This document shows positions 1-13,200 of a DNA stretch of 64,000 bases, piece after piece (within the stretch, counting starts at the first letter, position 1; every line of letters begins with the position of its first letter). The DNA lies in assembly GCA_029298735.1 (NCBI GenBank), contig JANSLP010000022.1, positions 1-64,000 on the forward strand, given 5' to 3'. The translations under genes were made by a program, and so were the position numbers. This DNA is from Ophiostoma sp. CBS 140.51. Taxonomy: Eukaryota; Ascomycota; Sordariomycetes; Ophiostomatales; Ophiostomataceae. The notes under the pieces were generated by a model. It did not search any database, was not told where the DNA came from, and saw nothing but the letters and a program-made list of their open reading frames with translations.

Positions 1-1651
1 TCGTATGTAGCTTTTTGTACCTGTGGATCGATTTCAGACGATTTCACCAATCAAAAGGAAGTCCACAAAAAAAGTAATATTTTCGGCCCCAAGGAGATAA
101 TCCCCTGGAGCCGGGGGCATGATAGGCCCTATATCGACCAAACATATAGCGACAACAGGGCCCTCCCCAGCATATCGCAGCGTAATCACAGCGTCCTCAG
201 CGCACACTCTCTGGCATTCATCTGCCCAGCCCCCGGCTCCCAGCCACCCGCACCGCAAGATGAGCACTCGTTCTCTCATCTTGACCTCTCTCGATCTCCC
301 TTCAGCAGGCCCACACCACACCATTTCGTATTGGCGAGACAACTAAAACAGTCCGGCGGCCTTTGCGCACTGTCCGCTGTGTCCCTCAATTCGTCCCTCA
401 GAGATGAGCGTACGATAATTCGATGTGTCCGACGCTCCTGCTACAATGAGACAGCCCCTCCTTCAACAGGCCAGCAGTCACGACCCCCGCTGCTGGTCGC
501 TCTTTCCTTCTTTCCTTCTCGCCTCCCCCCCCCCCCCCCCCAGGTAATAACCCCCCCTCGTTCCTTCCCTCTGCGCTATTCCCTCTGTTGCGTCGCTGGT
601 CGCTCTTCCCCCAGCAAGTCGCCAGCACACAGAAGGTCGCCCATCCACACCAACCAGCCCACCCGCCCAGCAACTCCTATCGCTCTTTCCCTCCCTCCAC
701 CCTTGCGCGCCGCTCCCTCGCCCTTGGTCCCTCCCACCTCCCCTCCTTTTTTCCTTCCAGAAAAAATTCCCTCCCTTTCACCCCTCTTCCTCTTTCCTCC
801 TCTTCCTCTCCTCTCTCTCTTTCCCCTTCTGCTTTCCCTCCTCTTTTTCTTTTCTCCTCGTTCCCCTTCCCAATCCAAACATCACCACATCTTCAACGCC
901 CACTTTCGACTTTTCCGTCAACATTCATCTTTTCCAACGCGTGCGCGCATCGACCGCCGTTTTCCAACAACCAACATCGCCACAGCACCTGCAACGGCTG
1001 CTTGCTGCTGATCTCAACACCTACACATCATTTTCTCCAAATCGATACGTCAAAGACCGGTCTTGCTTAACAGCTCGGCTAGTCTTTCGTCATTCGCATC
1101 TTGCCAACATTCAACGGGCCTCAGTCATCGTTGCCCCTTTCCCGCCCTCGACCCAGCCAGGACCGTCCTGTCTCCCCATCCAACCCCATATCGATTCTTC
1201 CTATGACCCGTATACCGCTGCAAATGAACTACAACGTCCACCAAAGTCCCAAAGACACCCTTTAAATCCCACGGGAGCGCGTGTGCGAGAGAGGTGTTGG
1301 GGGGTGATTTCAACTATCGCTTCTGAGAAGAGGGACTCATTATCGGCTTCCGACACTTGCCCGTCGCCACCTGCCGTTGTTGCTGTCTGCCGCCGTCTAC
1401 GTCGCCGTCGTTTTCGTTTCCACTGCAGAATCCGCCTTCGTCGTCGTCCGCCGTCAAATCATTTTGTCCATCCGTTGAATCGTTGAGAAACGCTTGAGAA
1501 CCATCAAAGCCAAAAGCATAAGAAACAAAAACAGAAAGAGAATTCAATTTCCATCGTCATCACACTTCATAGTCGTCCTGACGAATCATCCGCACAACCA
1601 ACGCAAAAACAACAAAAAAGCAACAGCAACCGCCAGACAGAAACAGACAAA
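1..1651. promoter_or_regulatory. Gene-free upstream region and pyrimidine-rich leader of the C2H2 regulator gene
   Basis: No coding region is supported here. From about 480 to 880 the plus strand is almost pure C/T, including a run of 17 C at 525-541, and the last 700 bases before the start codon stay C-rich. Similar C/T-rich leaders precede other plus-strand genes of this window, so I read this as promoter plus long 5' untranslated leader. Open frames across it (for example 331-1011) translate to Pro/Ser/Leu-rich low complexity and are composition artefacts. I see no tRNA or small RNA. Confidence 0.5.
525..541 (+). repeat. Homopolymer tract of 17 C
   Basis: Seventeen consecutive C residues are followed directly by AGGTAATAA, so the tract reads like a polypyrimidine tract with a CAG acceptor that is itself followed by a GTAATA donor-like hexamer. 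It lies in the presumed leader of the downstream C2H2 regulator gene. Length polymorphism or assembly error is likely in such a run. Confidence 0.8.
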
Positions 1652-4232
1652 ATGCCGGGCGCAAGTGTAGCCGTTATGCCGACCGCCGCGCCTCCTGCGC
1701 CGGCCGCCGCCACCCCCACTGCTCGGAAACCAGCCGCCGCCCCCGAGAGAAAGTACAAGTGCCAGTTCTGCAACCGTGCCTTTAGCAGAAGCGAGCACCG
1801 CAGCCGTCACGAGCGTTCGCGTAAGTAAACTAACTAGCCACCAGAAGAGGGGTTCAGACTCCAACCATCGTCCCTTGGACAGAACAAAAGATTGCTAACT
1901 TCCCCCTCCAGACACCAAAGAGAGACCTTTCAAGTGCATGAAGTGTAGAAGTACATTTGTGCGCCGTGATCTGCTCCTCCGTCACGACCGTACCGTCCAC
2001 GCCAAAGATGGCGGCGTTCCTCTGCACAGCGACGGCAAGCGCCGCGGTGGCGGTGTGACCAAGGCGCGTGCCGTCTCGGGCCCGTCCAAGTCCACCATCG
2101 CCGCCATAGACACCGCCGCCATCGAGCAACTGGAAGCTAGCAGCGAAGGTATTTTTGACGTCGAAACCGCTGCTATGCTTGTGGCTGACATGCATCACAA
2201 AGCGACTGCTGCTGCCCGTTCTTCCAGCAGTCCCTATGAGAACGCAAATGGCATCCCGCCCTTCCCCCAGAATGGTCCCAACATGATGGAGCCCGCCGTC
2301 ACCTACCCGTCCGGTGCCATTGCCATTCCCCAGTGGGACTCCTTCATGGCCCAGAACGACTCCAAGTCCCATTCCATTGCCTCCAGTGCGTCAGGCGCTT
2401 TTGATGCCCCGTCGTTTGCCGTCGCCAACGCCAGCCAGCCTCTGGCCACCCCGTTGCCTTCGCTCAGCGGCCACAGCATCCACGGTGCCCCTGCACCTGC
2501 TTCGGTCTACCAGTCAGAGCGTCCCCACACACCCGTCGAGCCCCCACCGACTCCAGCCGGTTTCAAGGTGCCGCAGGTCAACAGCGACGACGAGCGCAAC
2601 ATCATCCTGGACAACATCCGTAACGGCGACACGGAGCATGCCATCCCCGAGGGCTTCCGTGTCCCCAACATCTCGTCCATCAACCGCTACCTGTCGACCT
2701 ACTTCGGCCTGTTCCATCATCACCTGCCGTTCCTGAACCCGGCGTCGTTCAACCCCACACAGACACCGCCCCCGCTTCTGCTGGCAGTTCTGTCTATCGG
2801 TGCCCTGTACGCCTTCGACCTTGAGCAGGCGTACATTCTGCACATCGGCTCCAAGGTCATGGTCAACCAGTTCCTGCAGAACAAAGAGAGCTTCAGCTCC
2901 CGCAAGTGCCCCTTGTGGACCATGCAGAGCTCTCTTCTCAACATGGTCTTCGCCAGCTGGAGCGGCGACCCGAAGGGCCTTGAGTGGGCCTGTTCGATCA
3001 AGAGTCTTCTCGCCAACATGGTCGCCGGCAACCGCTACGAGCTGAAGCTGCGCCAGGAAGGTCGTGAGGGCCGATCTCCCACCCGCGCCGAGTGGGTCGA
3101 GGACGAAGGTTGCCGCCGCACCTACTACGCCGTCTACATCTTCTTCGGCCTGCTGACTATGTCGTTCAACTACACGCCTGCCATCGGCTTCAACGAATTT
3201 GAGGACCTGCAGCTGCCCTCGACTGAGGCGATGTGGAACCTTAACGTTGCCGACGAAGCCGCGTGGCAGGAGCAGCTCAAGGCATCGCAGACGGTCACCT
3301 TCATGGAGGCACACGACAATCTGTTCCAGGGCGAGACCATCAAGTACAGCGCCTTTGCGACTCGCGTCATGATCAACGCCCTCTTCCTCGAGGTCTGGTA
3401 TCACAAGCGCAGTCCGGAAGCTTTGCAGGACGTTGTCACCGAGTACAAGCTTCGCCTGGCTCTCGAGACGTGGGAGAAATCCCTCGAGCTCTGCGAGCCT
3501 GAGGCTTCGTCGGTGCCGCTGAGCGCGCCCCACAAGGGCCACCCGCTCACCTTCAACGCCCGCGCCATGTGCCGTAGCGCCCGTGCCCGCCTTGAGGTCG
3601 ACCTCAAGACCGTGCAGGAGGCGCTCCGCTACCACGATTCGTACGAGGTGGCGGCGGCCATGTCCAACGCCCGCGACAAAGTCAAGCGTTCTGGCGAGAT
3701 GCTCAAGGTCATCCAGGAGTGCTACGAGTGCATCGAGACGGCGGTCGCCCAGGGCGTCCGTTGGGTCGCGCGCACGTCGCCCACCAACTGGAGCATCGAG
3801 CACCCGCTGTGCGGTATGGATCTGATGATCATCCTCAGTCTCTGGCTGTATCGTCTGGAACACGACGAGGAGGCAGCAACCGAGGACGAGCTGAAGATGT
3901 ACGAGAAGGTCCGCCAGCTCTTTGAGCAGGACGTGGAGGAGACGTTTGCTACGCAGCTCAGCTCCATTGTTGCACGCCTCTGGGGCTCCATGCTCGACGA
4001 GGTTGTTGTTTGGGGGTAAGTTATTCACACACACGCACACACACTCTCTCTCATTTTACACTTATAGGATATTCACTAACCATTGTATAGTATCACGAGA
4101 CTCATGGGCGAATCGTTCCGTCTTCACTCCCAGGCCCTTGTTGGCTACGTGGACGACATTGAGGCCTCTAGTGGCGCGACGACTCCGTCCATGACCTCCC
4201 AGGGTGCCGACGAGGACAGCGTTCTCTACTAA
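1652..4232 (+). CDS. C2H2 zinc-finger transcription factor with fungal-specific regulatory domain
   Basis: Predicted nuclear DNA-binding regulator of 804 residues in three exons: 1652-1820, 1912-4015 and 4091-4232. Intron 1 has a GTAAGT donor and a GCTAAC branch site; intron 2 has GTAAGT and ends TATAG. Two tandem fingers sit at the N-terminus: C37-x2-C40-x12-H53-x3-H57 and C65-x2-C68-x12-H81-x4-H86, joined by a TKERPFK linker. Intron 1 falls inside the codon for H57, so both fingers depend on correct splicing. After a Pro/Ala/Ser-rich stretch comes a helical domain from about residue 310 to 600 resembling the fungal_trans (middle homology) region. Two-finger C2H2 proteins with this domain include the AmdX/Adr1-like regulators, but I cannot assign an orthologue or targets. 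The start is the first ATG in frame with the fingers, and the stop TAA follows a short acidic tail. Confidence 0.88.
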
Positions 4233-7200
4233 TCGGAGACCGTCTACCATCCTCACTACCACCCCTTCCTGACACTCGTTTTTGGGGCGATGGGCACCTT
4301 GCCTTTCCCCTACCCTCTTTACACCTTTTAAAACCATTTCCTTTGTCACATAATTTCATTACCGGTTTCCTTGGTTTTACGGCGCGGGCGAAGGACAGAC
4401 AGCGGTCACGTGGAATTTCCTTTTGCTTTTCCTTCTATTGCTTTCTTGCTTTTCATCTTTTTGCTTCGCATTTCTTATTCCCTCTCATCTTTTCTGCTTT
4501 CTGACTTTTTTTATTTCCTTTGTCACATATCTCCTACATTGCGGTTTGCTCTTTTTTGTTTTTGTTTCCTGCTCTTGGGTTTCCTTTATTTGCTTTTCTT
4601 GTTTTGTTTTTCGTCTTTTTTCTTGCATCAAGCGGGCCTATACATTTTGGATGGGTCGATGGTCACCTGGCAACTAATATAAGGGCAGGGTTGGGGGCAA
4701 ACATTGGTTTATTTTATTTTCTCGGCGATTCGAGAAAAGGAACGAGGTCTCATTGTTTTGAACAAAAACCAAAATCAAAACAACATCAGACCTCTAACAA
4801 ACTAATATCTGCTGCACGAACTTTTTTTGTTGGCTGGTCCATATTGGAGGATTTCCTTTACATATCTCTTTTCCTTTTTTTTCCCCTTCTCTTTTTTACA
4901 CACTCTTGTTTTACTAGCTATGGTCTTGCCTCTTATCCCACTCACCTGGGGAAGGGTGGACCTCCTTTATTTTTAATGCTGGACGTCATGTTCATGGAGA
5001 GACTCCTAGGAGCCACCTCTCCCACAAAGAACATTGATCGGACCAACTGCTTCTTCTCTTCTCACTTTTTTTCTCTTTTCATCTATTTCTCCTCATACCA
5101 ACTCTACTACTCTTTCATCATCATCAATACCTCTCCCTCCCGATACCTTGTTCGATATACAGATTGTCTTTTAACTCTATTTTTCGTTTCCGTTATTTTC
5201 TCTCTCTCTTATATTTCCTGTTATTTTCTCAAGAGTCACTTCTCGTTATTAGTTATGCAAAGTTTTGTTGTTCTTTTCTCCATACTTTTGAATTTGCGTG
5301 AAAAAAAATGCGTTGAGAAAAGAGACTCGGTAAAAAAAGGAGGTCTAGTAAAAACAAAAACAAAAAAGGGGTAAGAGTAATACGAGCGAGCGACGTTTGC
5401 GTGCTTCTTCAGTTTTTCTTTACTTAAGTCTTGTCCTTTACCGATTATTTCATTGTAATTACTTGTTATTTATTCCCATAGCAATGCGAGCAAAACAACT
5501 TCACTCAAACTGACCGTGTCCTCATAAGATGCCAGTGATAAAATCTCGTGCTTGACAAAGAAGACCACAAGGCTGCACTCCTCTTTTCGTGTCTACTGGA
5601 CCAAGGTTCAACTCGTTCCGTATATGCATGAAGTGAGATATGATGTTCTCGGAGAATATTCGCTCTTGGACCCTTTTTCCTCGCGCATAGCACATCTCAC
5701 GATCTTAAGGCTTCTGTGATTCTCTGCCCACGGAGGGTGTGGACAAAGCCCAAAAATAAGGTTTGAAGGTACGAGCATCTCGCCCGCCTCTTTTTCTGGT
5801 ATCTACGGAGTAGTTCATCTCGAAGAGAATACCAAATAAAAGCCAGACATCATAGCATCAGCACTGTTCATGGTGATATGTTCATGCTATGATGGGTTGG
5901 CACCGCCGTTTTATGCATACGATTGTAGGCAGACTGTCCGGAGACTTACTTACTTACCATTCTCTTTATTTTGTTTTTATTTTTACTATCAGATGGTTTA
6001 CTTTCACTTTTTTAACACCGCTCTACATTTACTTTTCCGCCAGCTTCCGTTCCAAAGCAAAACCATGATCGACGTCCGGGTAAAGTAGACGGCCATGCAG
6101 CGCCGAGAACCGCCTTCGATTTTGCCAAGAGGATAATAGTAAAGCACAATGAAGGCAGATATAGAACATTCTCTCGTCAAAAAAGAATTCTCTTTCTTCT
6201 AAATATCGCTGCCCCGTCTCGTAAAATCGGAATCGCAATTTCTGCCAGGAACGCATCAATTTACTGCAGTCGGTTTAAATAAAGTGCAATCAAAAGCGAA
6301 TCTCGCACGGCCACCTTGTACTCGCAATGTATGGCACGCGTAATCTGCACTGGCAATCGCCACCCGCCGCCTTGGTCTCGTCTGTCTTGGGGGCTGCGTT
6401 TTTGGAGAGAGTGTTTTTGTGGATGTTGTAGACGAAAACAAGCTGTTGGGGCCAACAGATACGCGGCTACTTCCGCAACACACACTCGCTCCTTCTGTTT
6501 ACTGTGCCACTGTGTTGTATTTTGCATCGAAAGGCCATGTGAATTGAGACAACTTCTCACCAGCAGGTCATCCTTCGACAACTTTTATCTTTGATCAACG
6601 CTCTTGCCAAACTGTGGTGACCTCTGGATACGGAGAATGAAAAGAAATGGAAAGTAATGAATGGACCAAAGGGACTAAAAGTTAAGCACAAAATTAATTA
6701 AGACTCTTTTGGTACGACAACAAGGCTCAATATTGTATTTCCACTCTTTTCTCTCCTCTTATTTCCCTTCTCTTACTATTAGGATTATCGATTTATTTGC
6801 TGCAATAGAACGTTCATGCACAAAGCGGCGGCTACCCGTCTTGTCCTCCGTTTCTCTCATTTCCTTAGACTCAATGTCTTTATCTTTTTCTTGATGTTTT
6901 GTAAATTTTAGAATTTCTTTCTCGTATTCCCAGCCGCAGCGACCGCAACGATCGATCGACAGTGGTCGCCTCTTTTACTTTCTGAGCTTCATCTCCGCTG
7001 CTATCAGACAGAACAAAACTCATCCTCCCAGTTGGACACAGTAGACAGCCCGAGACTTGCTTTTAGTGTGCTATTTTTGGCTGGCCATGATGCTTCCGCT
7101 TGTCCTTTTACAAGTCTTGTCGGCCCTGCCTGTTTCGGACGGTGGGAAGGCATGTCTGTTTCACTGGGCGTGGCCTCAGTGCTCTTTCCTAAAATGGGTC

Positions 7201-9043
7201 TTGCTAGTTGTTCGTGAGTCTTCAACATCATTACCTCCCAAATAGGAAAGAACGATACGGCGACGTTTGTAGGGCATGAACATAGGGAAGGAGCAATGGA
7301 CATTATGTCGTGCCTTCCTATTACGCACCGAAACCCATCTTACCCTCCCATATCTAAAATTTGCCTAGTCGTTGACTGTTCTCCTCTTCTTTTCTCATCA
7401 TCTTATCGCCACTCCCTCGTCTGCCACCTCTTCACGCCCCATATTCCACCCAAACCGGATCCTGTCGACATCTTCCGTGCCTTTTCTGCTGGGCCGGAGG
7501 CTCCGCTTTTGGCCGTCGCAACATTGATCCAGGTTACGTGCAAGTGCATCATTGCAAATCCATGCGTTCAGGACCTAATTCTGCGGATTCTGCTTTCAAT
7601 TGGTCCCTGACGACTGCGCTTCTCGATCGCGTGCCAGCAAAATGCTCGATGCTCTTGGCACTCTGGCAACCTTGATGCACGGAGAGAGGGCATGAGGTGA
7701 GGGTCTTGGTCACATCCTTCGCCGGCATCCGCCCCCCGACGGCCATGTGTCTTTCGTTCTCTTCCCTGCTCTTCTGTCTGCCATTTTTATTCTACTTTGC
7801 GGGCAGTGTTAGCTGACATGCAAGGCGTTGATCCAGACAGAATTGTACCAACATTATTTCGTTTTCCCTGGACGAGAACCCCTGTCGAAAAAGACTGCTC
7901 ACGAGCATCGTTGGTCAATAGCAATTATCGTATTTCTGGTCCCTCACCAACCGACACTCTTTGTGTCACCAACCTGTACGACTCTCGAACCAAACAGCCA
8001 GGGGGAAGAAGTCAAAAGACAGACTCACGCAACACAAGAAAACAGACAGGAAGAGAGAAAAGAAAATACGGACGAGCAGCTGCAAAGGGGACGAACAAAC
8101 GCCACCGCCCGCACCCCCCTCGGCCTGTGGCCACCCGTTTTTCATCACGCCCCTCCCTTCCACCTCGTCACCATCGGTGTCGACATACTCTTACTGGCCG
8201 AGACTCTTGTCTGTTTCAATTTTATAATATTCTCTTGCTCTCTGTCATAATATTATCAATTTTTCTCTCGTGTTTTTCTACCAGTGCGGCGCAGTCGTCA
8301 CCTTTACTTCCTTTTTGTCTTTCCTTTCGGAGGTGGCACTCCTTTGAGCGCTTCACTTTTCTTGCCTCTCGCTTCTGTCACCATCTATCATTCCCTTGTT
8401 CTTCGTTGTCCTTACTTCTTCTTTTCTTTCTCCACTCCTTCACTATTTTTTTCTCTTTTCTTTTCTTTCCTTGGATCTCGTTACTGTCGTTCAAGATCGT
8501 CATCCCCATCTTTTCGGTTTTGTGCGTCCTGAAGAGAGTGTGCATTCGAACCTCTTTTGACTTGCAGCCCAACCGGTTCTCTGTTTGCGACTCACCCATC
8601 CACTCGTTGTCTCATCACTTTCCACACGCTCGCTTAAAAGTTTATTGTATTTTGTTTCACTTCTTTCTCTCACCTTGTCCAAGTACAGAGCCGCTCCCAG
8701 CATTCTTCGCCGCCTTCGACAACGCCAACTTGTCAAGATCTGGTACAGCAGCAACCTTACCTCTCCCGCGTATCCAGCCCTTTACTCGTGGCACCTCGAC
8801 CTCGTATACAACATACGGAGGACACAAACGACATTTGTCCCACGGAATTTTGTGGACTGCTTTGAACGCGCTCGTGGTCTTCTGACCTCCTTGGTCAGCA
8901 TTCAGGAGCTCGTGCCAAGCCACCTCTTCCTGCTTGTCATTGATACACGAAAAAGCGACATCTAGCGGCCAAACCACGAAGCGCACGAAAAGAAAAGCAT
9001 CCACCTCTACGACGTAAGGGAGAATCCTTCTTTCAAAGTGACA
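4233..9043. other. Gene-free interval between C2H2 regulator and GH16 genes
   Basis: The first ~1.1 kb is very T-rich and probably includes the 3' untranslated region of the upstream gene; the frame 4520-5374 is a Phe/Ser/Leu-rich artefact of that composition. The middle (5.4-7.7 kb) shows no coding signal and no RNA gene I can recognise. From about 8100 to 8700 the plus strand is C/T-rich, like other leaders in this window, which suggests the GH16 transcript may start several hundred bases before its ATG. The 362-codon frame 7797-8885 spans this tract and does not look like a protein. Confidence 0.5.
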
Positions 9044-10275
9044 ATGGCCCCTCGTCGACGTTTCGCTCCTCCAGCACCTGGCTTCACTAGAGGCGTTTGG
9101 TCCTTCTCTGCCGTTGTTGGCGCGATTCTGCTTGTGGGATTCGCTCGTCCCACGGCGGCGGACTGCGAGTGTGGGTATGCCACTGTTATCGACGGCGATG
9201 TGCAATCGTTTACCGACCTAATCGAGACGGATTTCGCCCACCTCGACAATATTGCGACAAACACCGACTGGGTGCGGCAGGCTTTCAATGTGACCAGCGA
9301 AAAGGATCGCGGCAGCTATGGCGAGATGTACGCTGTCGAAAACATGCGCACACAGCCCGATCCCAACAGCCATGTTGAAGATGGCGAGGCTAAGAACGGG
9401 CAGCCGGCGGGGTTGGGGCTAACTGTCAAGTCCAATCTCATCGGCGACATGATCCCTGTGTCCGAGATCGACTCAAGCCGGACGGACATTCTGTACGGAA
9501 GCTTCCGAGCGGGCATGAAGCTGACCAACGTGACTGGTACATGCTCTGCGTTTTTCTGGGTGAGTACGGGAGTGAGGTGTATTCATGTATTTAGGCTTTT
9601 CCGCTGACTTATTATTCATAGTATTTCAACGACACGCAAGAGATAGACATGGAGTTTTTGTCCAAGGAGTACAACTCGACAAACAGCAGCTATCCCGTCA
9701 ATCTCGTTTTACAGTCGCGCGAGGCGGCCGAGGATGGCTTCGATGCTCAAGGCACACCGACGTTTATCAAGGCCAATCTACCGTTCGACCCCACCGAGGA
9801 CTTCCACGAGTACCGTATCGATTTCCTACCGGGCAGCGTCTACTTTTATGCCGACAGCGAGCTTCTCGCCGAGATGGACAGCGACGCGGTGCCGACACAT
9901 GCAGGCCATCTTGTCTTGCAACAGTGGAGTAACGGCAACCCATTGTGGTCGGGTGGACCGCCGGCTGAAGATGCTGTTACGACCGTGTCGTATGTCAAGG
10001 CCTACTTCAACTCTTCCTCGCCGCAGCGTCAAAACGATTGGGCACTCCGCTGCCACGACCCAAGCGCGCCCGGCGCCGTGTGTGCCATTCCCGATGCAAC
10101 GGCCACAAACAATACCCCAGCAGGATGGTTCTTTACGTACCAAAATAACATGACCAACAACCAGACAGTGTCTGGCCAGGACAATGCTGGTAGCGTAACA
10201 TCTGCAGTGGCTATCTTCTGGCCCATGTTCGCCATTGTGTTCGCCGTTGTCGGCTGGGAGCTCAATATCTGGTGA
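9044..10275 (+). CDS. GH16 family glycoside hydrolase, secreted and probably membrane or GPI anchored
   Basis: Predicted cell-wall-acting beta-glucanase or transglycosylase of the concanavalin A-like GH16 fold, 389 residues. There are two exons, 9044-9559 and 9622-10275; the phase-0 intron has a GTGAGT donor, a GCTGAC branch and a TAG acceptor. The N-terminus is a basic stretch then a hydrophobic segment (about residues 19-38) ending Thr-Ala-Ala before a Cys-rich start, a good signal peptide. The catalytic signature E179-x-D181-x-E183 (EIDMEF) begins seven residues after the exon junction; the family uses these as nucleophile, helper and acid/base. Asn-x-Ser/Thr sites are common. The last ~23 residues are hydrophobic but end in a short polar tail, so GPI attachment or a transmembrane anchor are both possible. 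Substrate (beta-1,3/1,4-glucan, or chitin-glucan as in Crh enzymes) cannot be decided. Confidence 0.85.
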
Positions 10276-13200
10276 TTAAGAGCAGTACCTTGACCATAAT
10301 GACAGGGAATGGAGAGCCGCAGGTGGTCCAGGGAGGGATCAAGGAAATCCCTGGTCTCTCCTCTGGATACGCGTAAAGACCAGGTTGGCAAAAGCAAGGC
10401 GTCTAATGTTTCTTCATTGTTTCTTCATCGTTTCCTATTTCTTATTTTCTCTCCGCGATCCCTTGTCCTTTCCCCCTATTTCGGGTTGATTTTTGGGTTT
10501 TTGGTATTCGGGTAATCTGGCAAAGAGAAGGGACATCATTTTTGCCTCAGCTGGGACTGTATCTACGTTGTCTTCTTCTAATCTTCCTTCGTTATCTTGA
10601 AATTGTGTATTGGCTTTGATCTTCTCTCGTCTCTCTTTTGATTTTCTCTGAGCTTTTTTTCAACGTTTATCAGGGAACATTTTTCTTGCTACGGCCACTT
10701 TCTTTGTCTATATATTTTAATATTTATTCTTTTCTCACACCATAACAGAAACAGGCCACACCAGACCGGAGCTGAGCTGAGCTTCCTTGCCGCCCGGGAA
10801 TTATTTCCATGGTCCTTGCGATAACACACATCGAAGACAGCGGGCAGCGTTATGTCTAGAACAGATATACGGCCACCCTTGCCCTGCTTTCGACAAAAGA
10901 CAAAAGAACTGAAGCGGACGCATGCAACGTTCCGCGAGAATGACGATTGGCACGCTGAGATACAACAAGAAGTATCTGTCAGGTAATTACTATCTATCAC
11001 ATACTAACATTTTGAAGTGGGTGTACTACTGCAAAGGGCGGCAAGGTTGTCAAGTCACAAGATCGAATATGTCTCTCCGCGGCTGTCTTTTGTCGGCCGC
11101 TTTTGTGTCGTGTGCCTCCATCACCGTCTTTTCGCCTTATGTTGTCTTTGATCTTCTTTTGATCTACCCTTTCCCTCTTTTCCCTCTTTTTCATTTTTCT
11201 TCTTCGTGGGACTGCCACACGTCGGAGCTTTTCCCGAATGTCGACAAGGCTGGCCTTTTCGCTGTTTGTTATTTCGCCGCACGTCTCCCGTCACCCCGCT
11301 GCCGCACGTCGATCGTCGGGCCATGCAGAAGGAGAAGGAAAAAGAAGCATGAGGAGAAGCATAAAGTGAAAGAGGACAAAGTCGCGAAGCCCGCGAACAG
11401 ACATGTCCGCGCGGACGCTTCTGGTCGGACGATCTGGCGCACGACGTGGTCGCGGAGCCTCGCTGTCAACTTGTCCAAAAGAACACTTTTTCTTCTTTGT
11501 CAACCCCCCCTGTCACTTTCTGTTAAGCTTGTCGCCTTTTTTGTGTCGTCTCCGTCGTCTCGGAGCAAAACGAACAAGATCGGACTAACGTGCTAGTGCA
11601 ACTCCAAACATCTACCTCCTGAACCCCCAAGCCCCCCTTCTGTTCTCTTGTCGTCCTTCTGCAGGTTCCCCTTGCGCGTCTCCTTTCACACCACTGCCCT
11701 GTGCATGCATCCAAACTCTGACGGCCCGATTGCCATTTTTGTGAGGGGTGATGGGATGAAGAAAAGGAAAGAAAAAAAAGTGGTGGTCGTGGCATGTGGC
11801 GGCTCGTGGGAAATCAAAGACAAATGACGAAATGGAGAAGCCAACCTTGTTGACATTGAAGACACCATGCAGCGCATGCACGAGCGTGAACGACAACCCG
11901 GGTCACAGTCGACGCGTGCGCAAAGCCTGGAATGCGGTTCGGGGAAGGTGGTGGCTTCGGGTTGCATTCGACCACAAATATGCCTCTTTGCCACCCCCAG
12001 ACAGACATTCACAAGTCGACGCACGCGCATGCAACACTGCTGTGTATTCCCCAAGAAAAAGAACAGATGGGACGAAAGAGACGTCGAGTCGACTGTCGAG
12101 TGACGGGCTGCAAGGTCCAGAAGGAACAACATTTGACAGCGTGTCGTGCCAATATGTGCCAATCACGGGCCGTTTGTCGTGCATGTCCTCGATGGCACTT
12201 GACAGAATCACAAAAAGAAAGAGACCACACACTCACAAAAAGAGATGAGATGCTTCCTCCATCGGACACCATGTGCATCATCACCCCGGCCTAGCTGGGC
12301 TGGGACCCCAGTCTTACAGTCTCCTCCCCCGGTCTTGGTCTTGTCCCTGACCCATCGCGGCTCAAACTGCCCTCTTTCTTTCTCTCCCTATTCTTTTTCT
12401 TCCTTTCTTTTCTTTTTTAAAGCGGGTCACCGACGCTGGTGATTTTCTCCGCTAGGCACATCGATCGTCAATTCGGCGCATCTTTTTAGGCGCCCGGTCT
12501 CTCTCTGGTGTGGGGTAGGGTATCTTGCAAAATCGCAAGATCGCCATGGCCCCCCTTTTTCTGTGCCTTTTTCTGCGGCTTGTCTGCCTTTCCTGTGCCA
12601 GTTTCCGTTGCATTTGCAATCGGCTTACCCTTTCTTTCTTCTTCCTTTGAAATTAATGTTTGCCCGTTCCTGAATCCTACATCCTCCGAAGCAACTCTGC
12701 CCCTCAATGGAATGCTCTCAAGACGACGTTCTTGTCTTTTTCTTTGGTCTTCTTTTGATGCCCTTGTCGGTTTCTCTTCTTCTTTTTTTCTTTTTAACCA
12801 GGGGTACGAACAGGCACAAACGGTCGCGAATAGGGGCTCAGCCACACACGTGTTTGAAAAAGATCACCAGAGTCGAAGAGGTGGATTGGCGCGGATGGAA
12901 GCGGATTGACGGGAATAGCAGCATATCAGGGTCCCCTGGTTGAATAACAGAAAAAGAGAGACCAAATGTCGACAACGTGCTGTGGCTTTCGATGCGACGA
13001 TGAATTGCTGAGAACGTCGCACTCTCCGTCCGGCTGGTCGCGCTTTCCCTGGCGGATCGGCCTACTTTTCGGCCCCCATTTTCTACTTTCCTATTTGGGA
13101 AGTGTAAATGGACGACTGGCGCCAAGCATCGCAGCTTCCAATCTCCGTTTTGCATCTTCTTTCCTTTGTCTTTGAAAGTTGGGACACCAGAAGCATCCCC

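Noticed and set aside
1..10. TCGTATGT at the window start, like the end of an inverted 5S rRNA gene
   Set aside because: Only eight bases agree with a dispersed 5S gene end, far too few to call; the rest would lie outside the window.
2514..4040. 508-codon open frame on the minus strand across the C2H2 regulator gene
   Set aside because: It is the mirror of a GC3-rich gene: strong wobble bias removes stop codons on the opposite strand. The translated protein is Val/Leu/Asp/Arg-rich without domains.
4520..5374. 284-codon plus-strand frame after the C2H2 gene
   Set aside because: T-rich low complexity giving Phe/Leu/Ser runs, located in a likely 3' region, with poly-Lys at the end.
5803..5813. 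CTACGGAGTA and the related ACTACTCCGTAGGAGT at 42455-42470
   Set aside because: Short palindromes of this kind recur by themselves in many fungal genomes; two separate occurrences without flanking similarity do not make an element.
8535..8560. GGTTCGAATGC on the minus strand resembling a T-loop
   Set aside because: The flanking bases do not form the five-pair T stem, and no anticodon arm or acceptor stem is visible.
7797..8885. 362-codon plus-strand frame upstream of the GH16 gene
   Set aside because: The second half is Phe/Ser/Leu-rich from C/T-rich DNA, there is no wobble bias and no domain; it fits a leader sequence.
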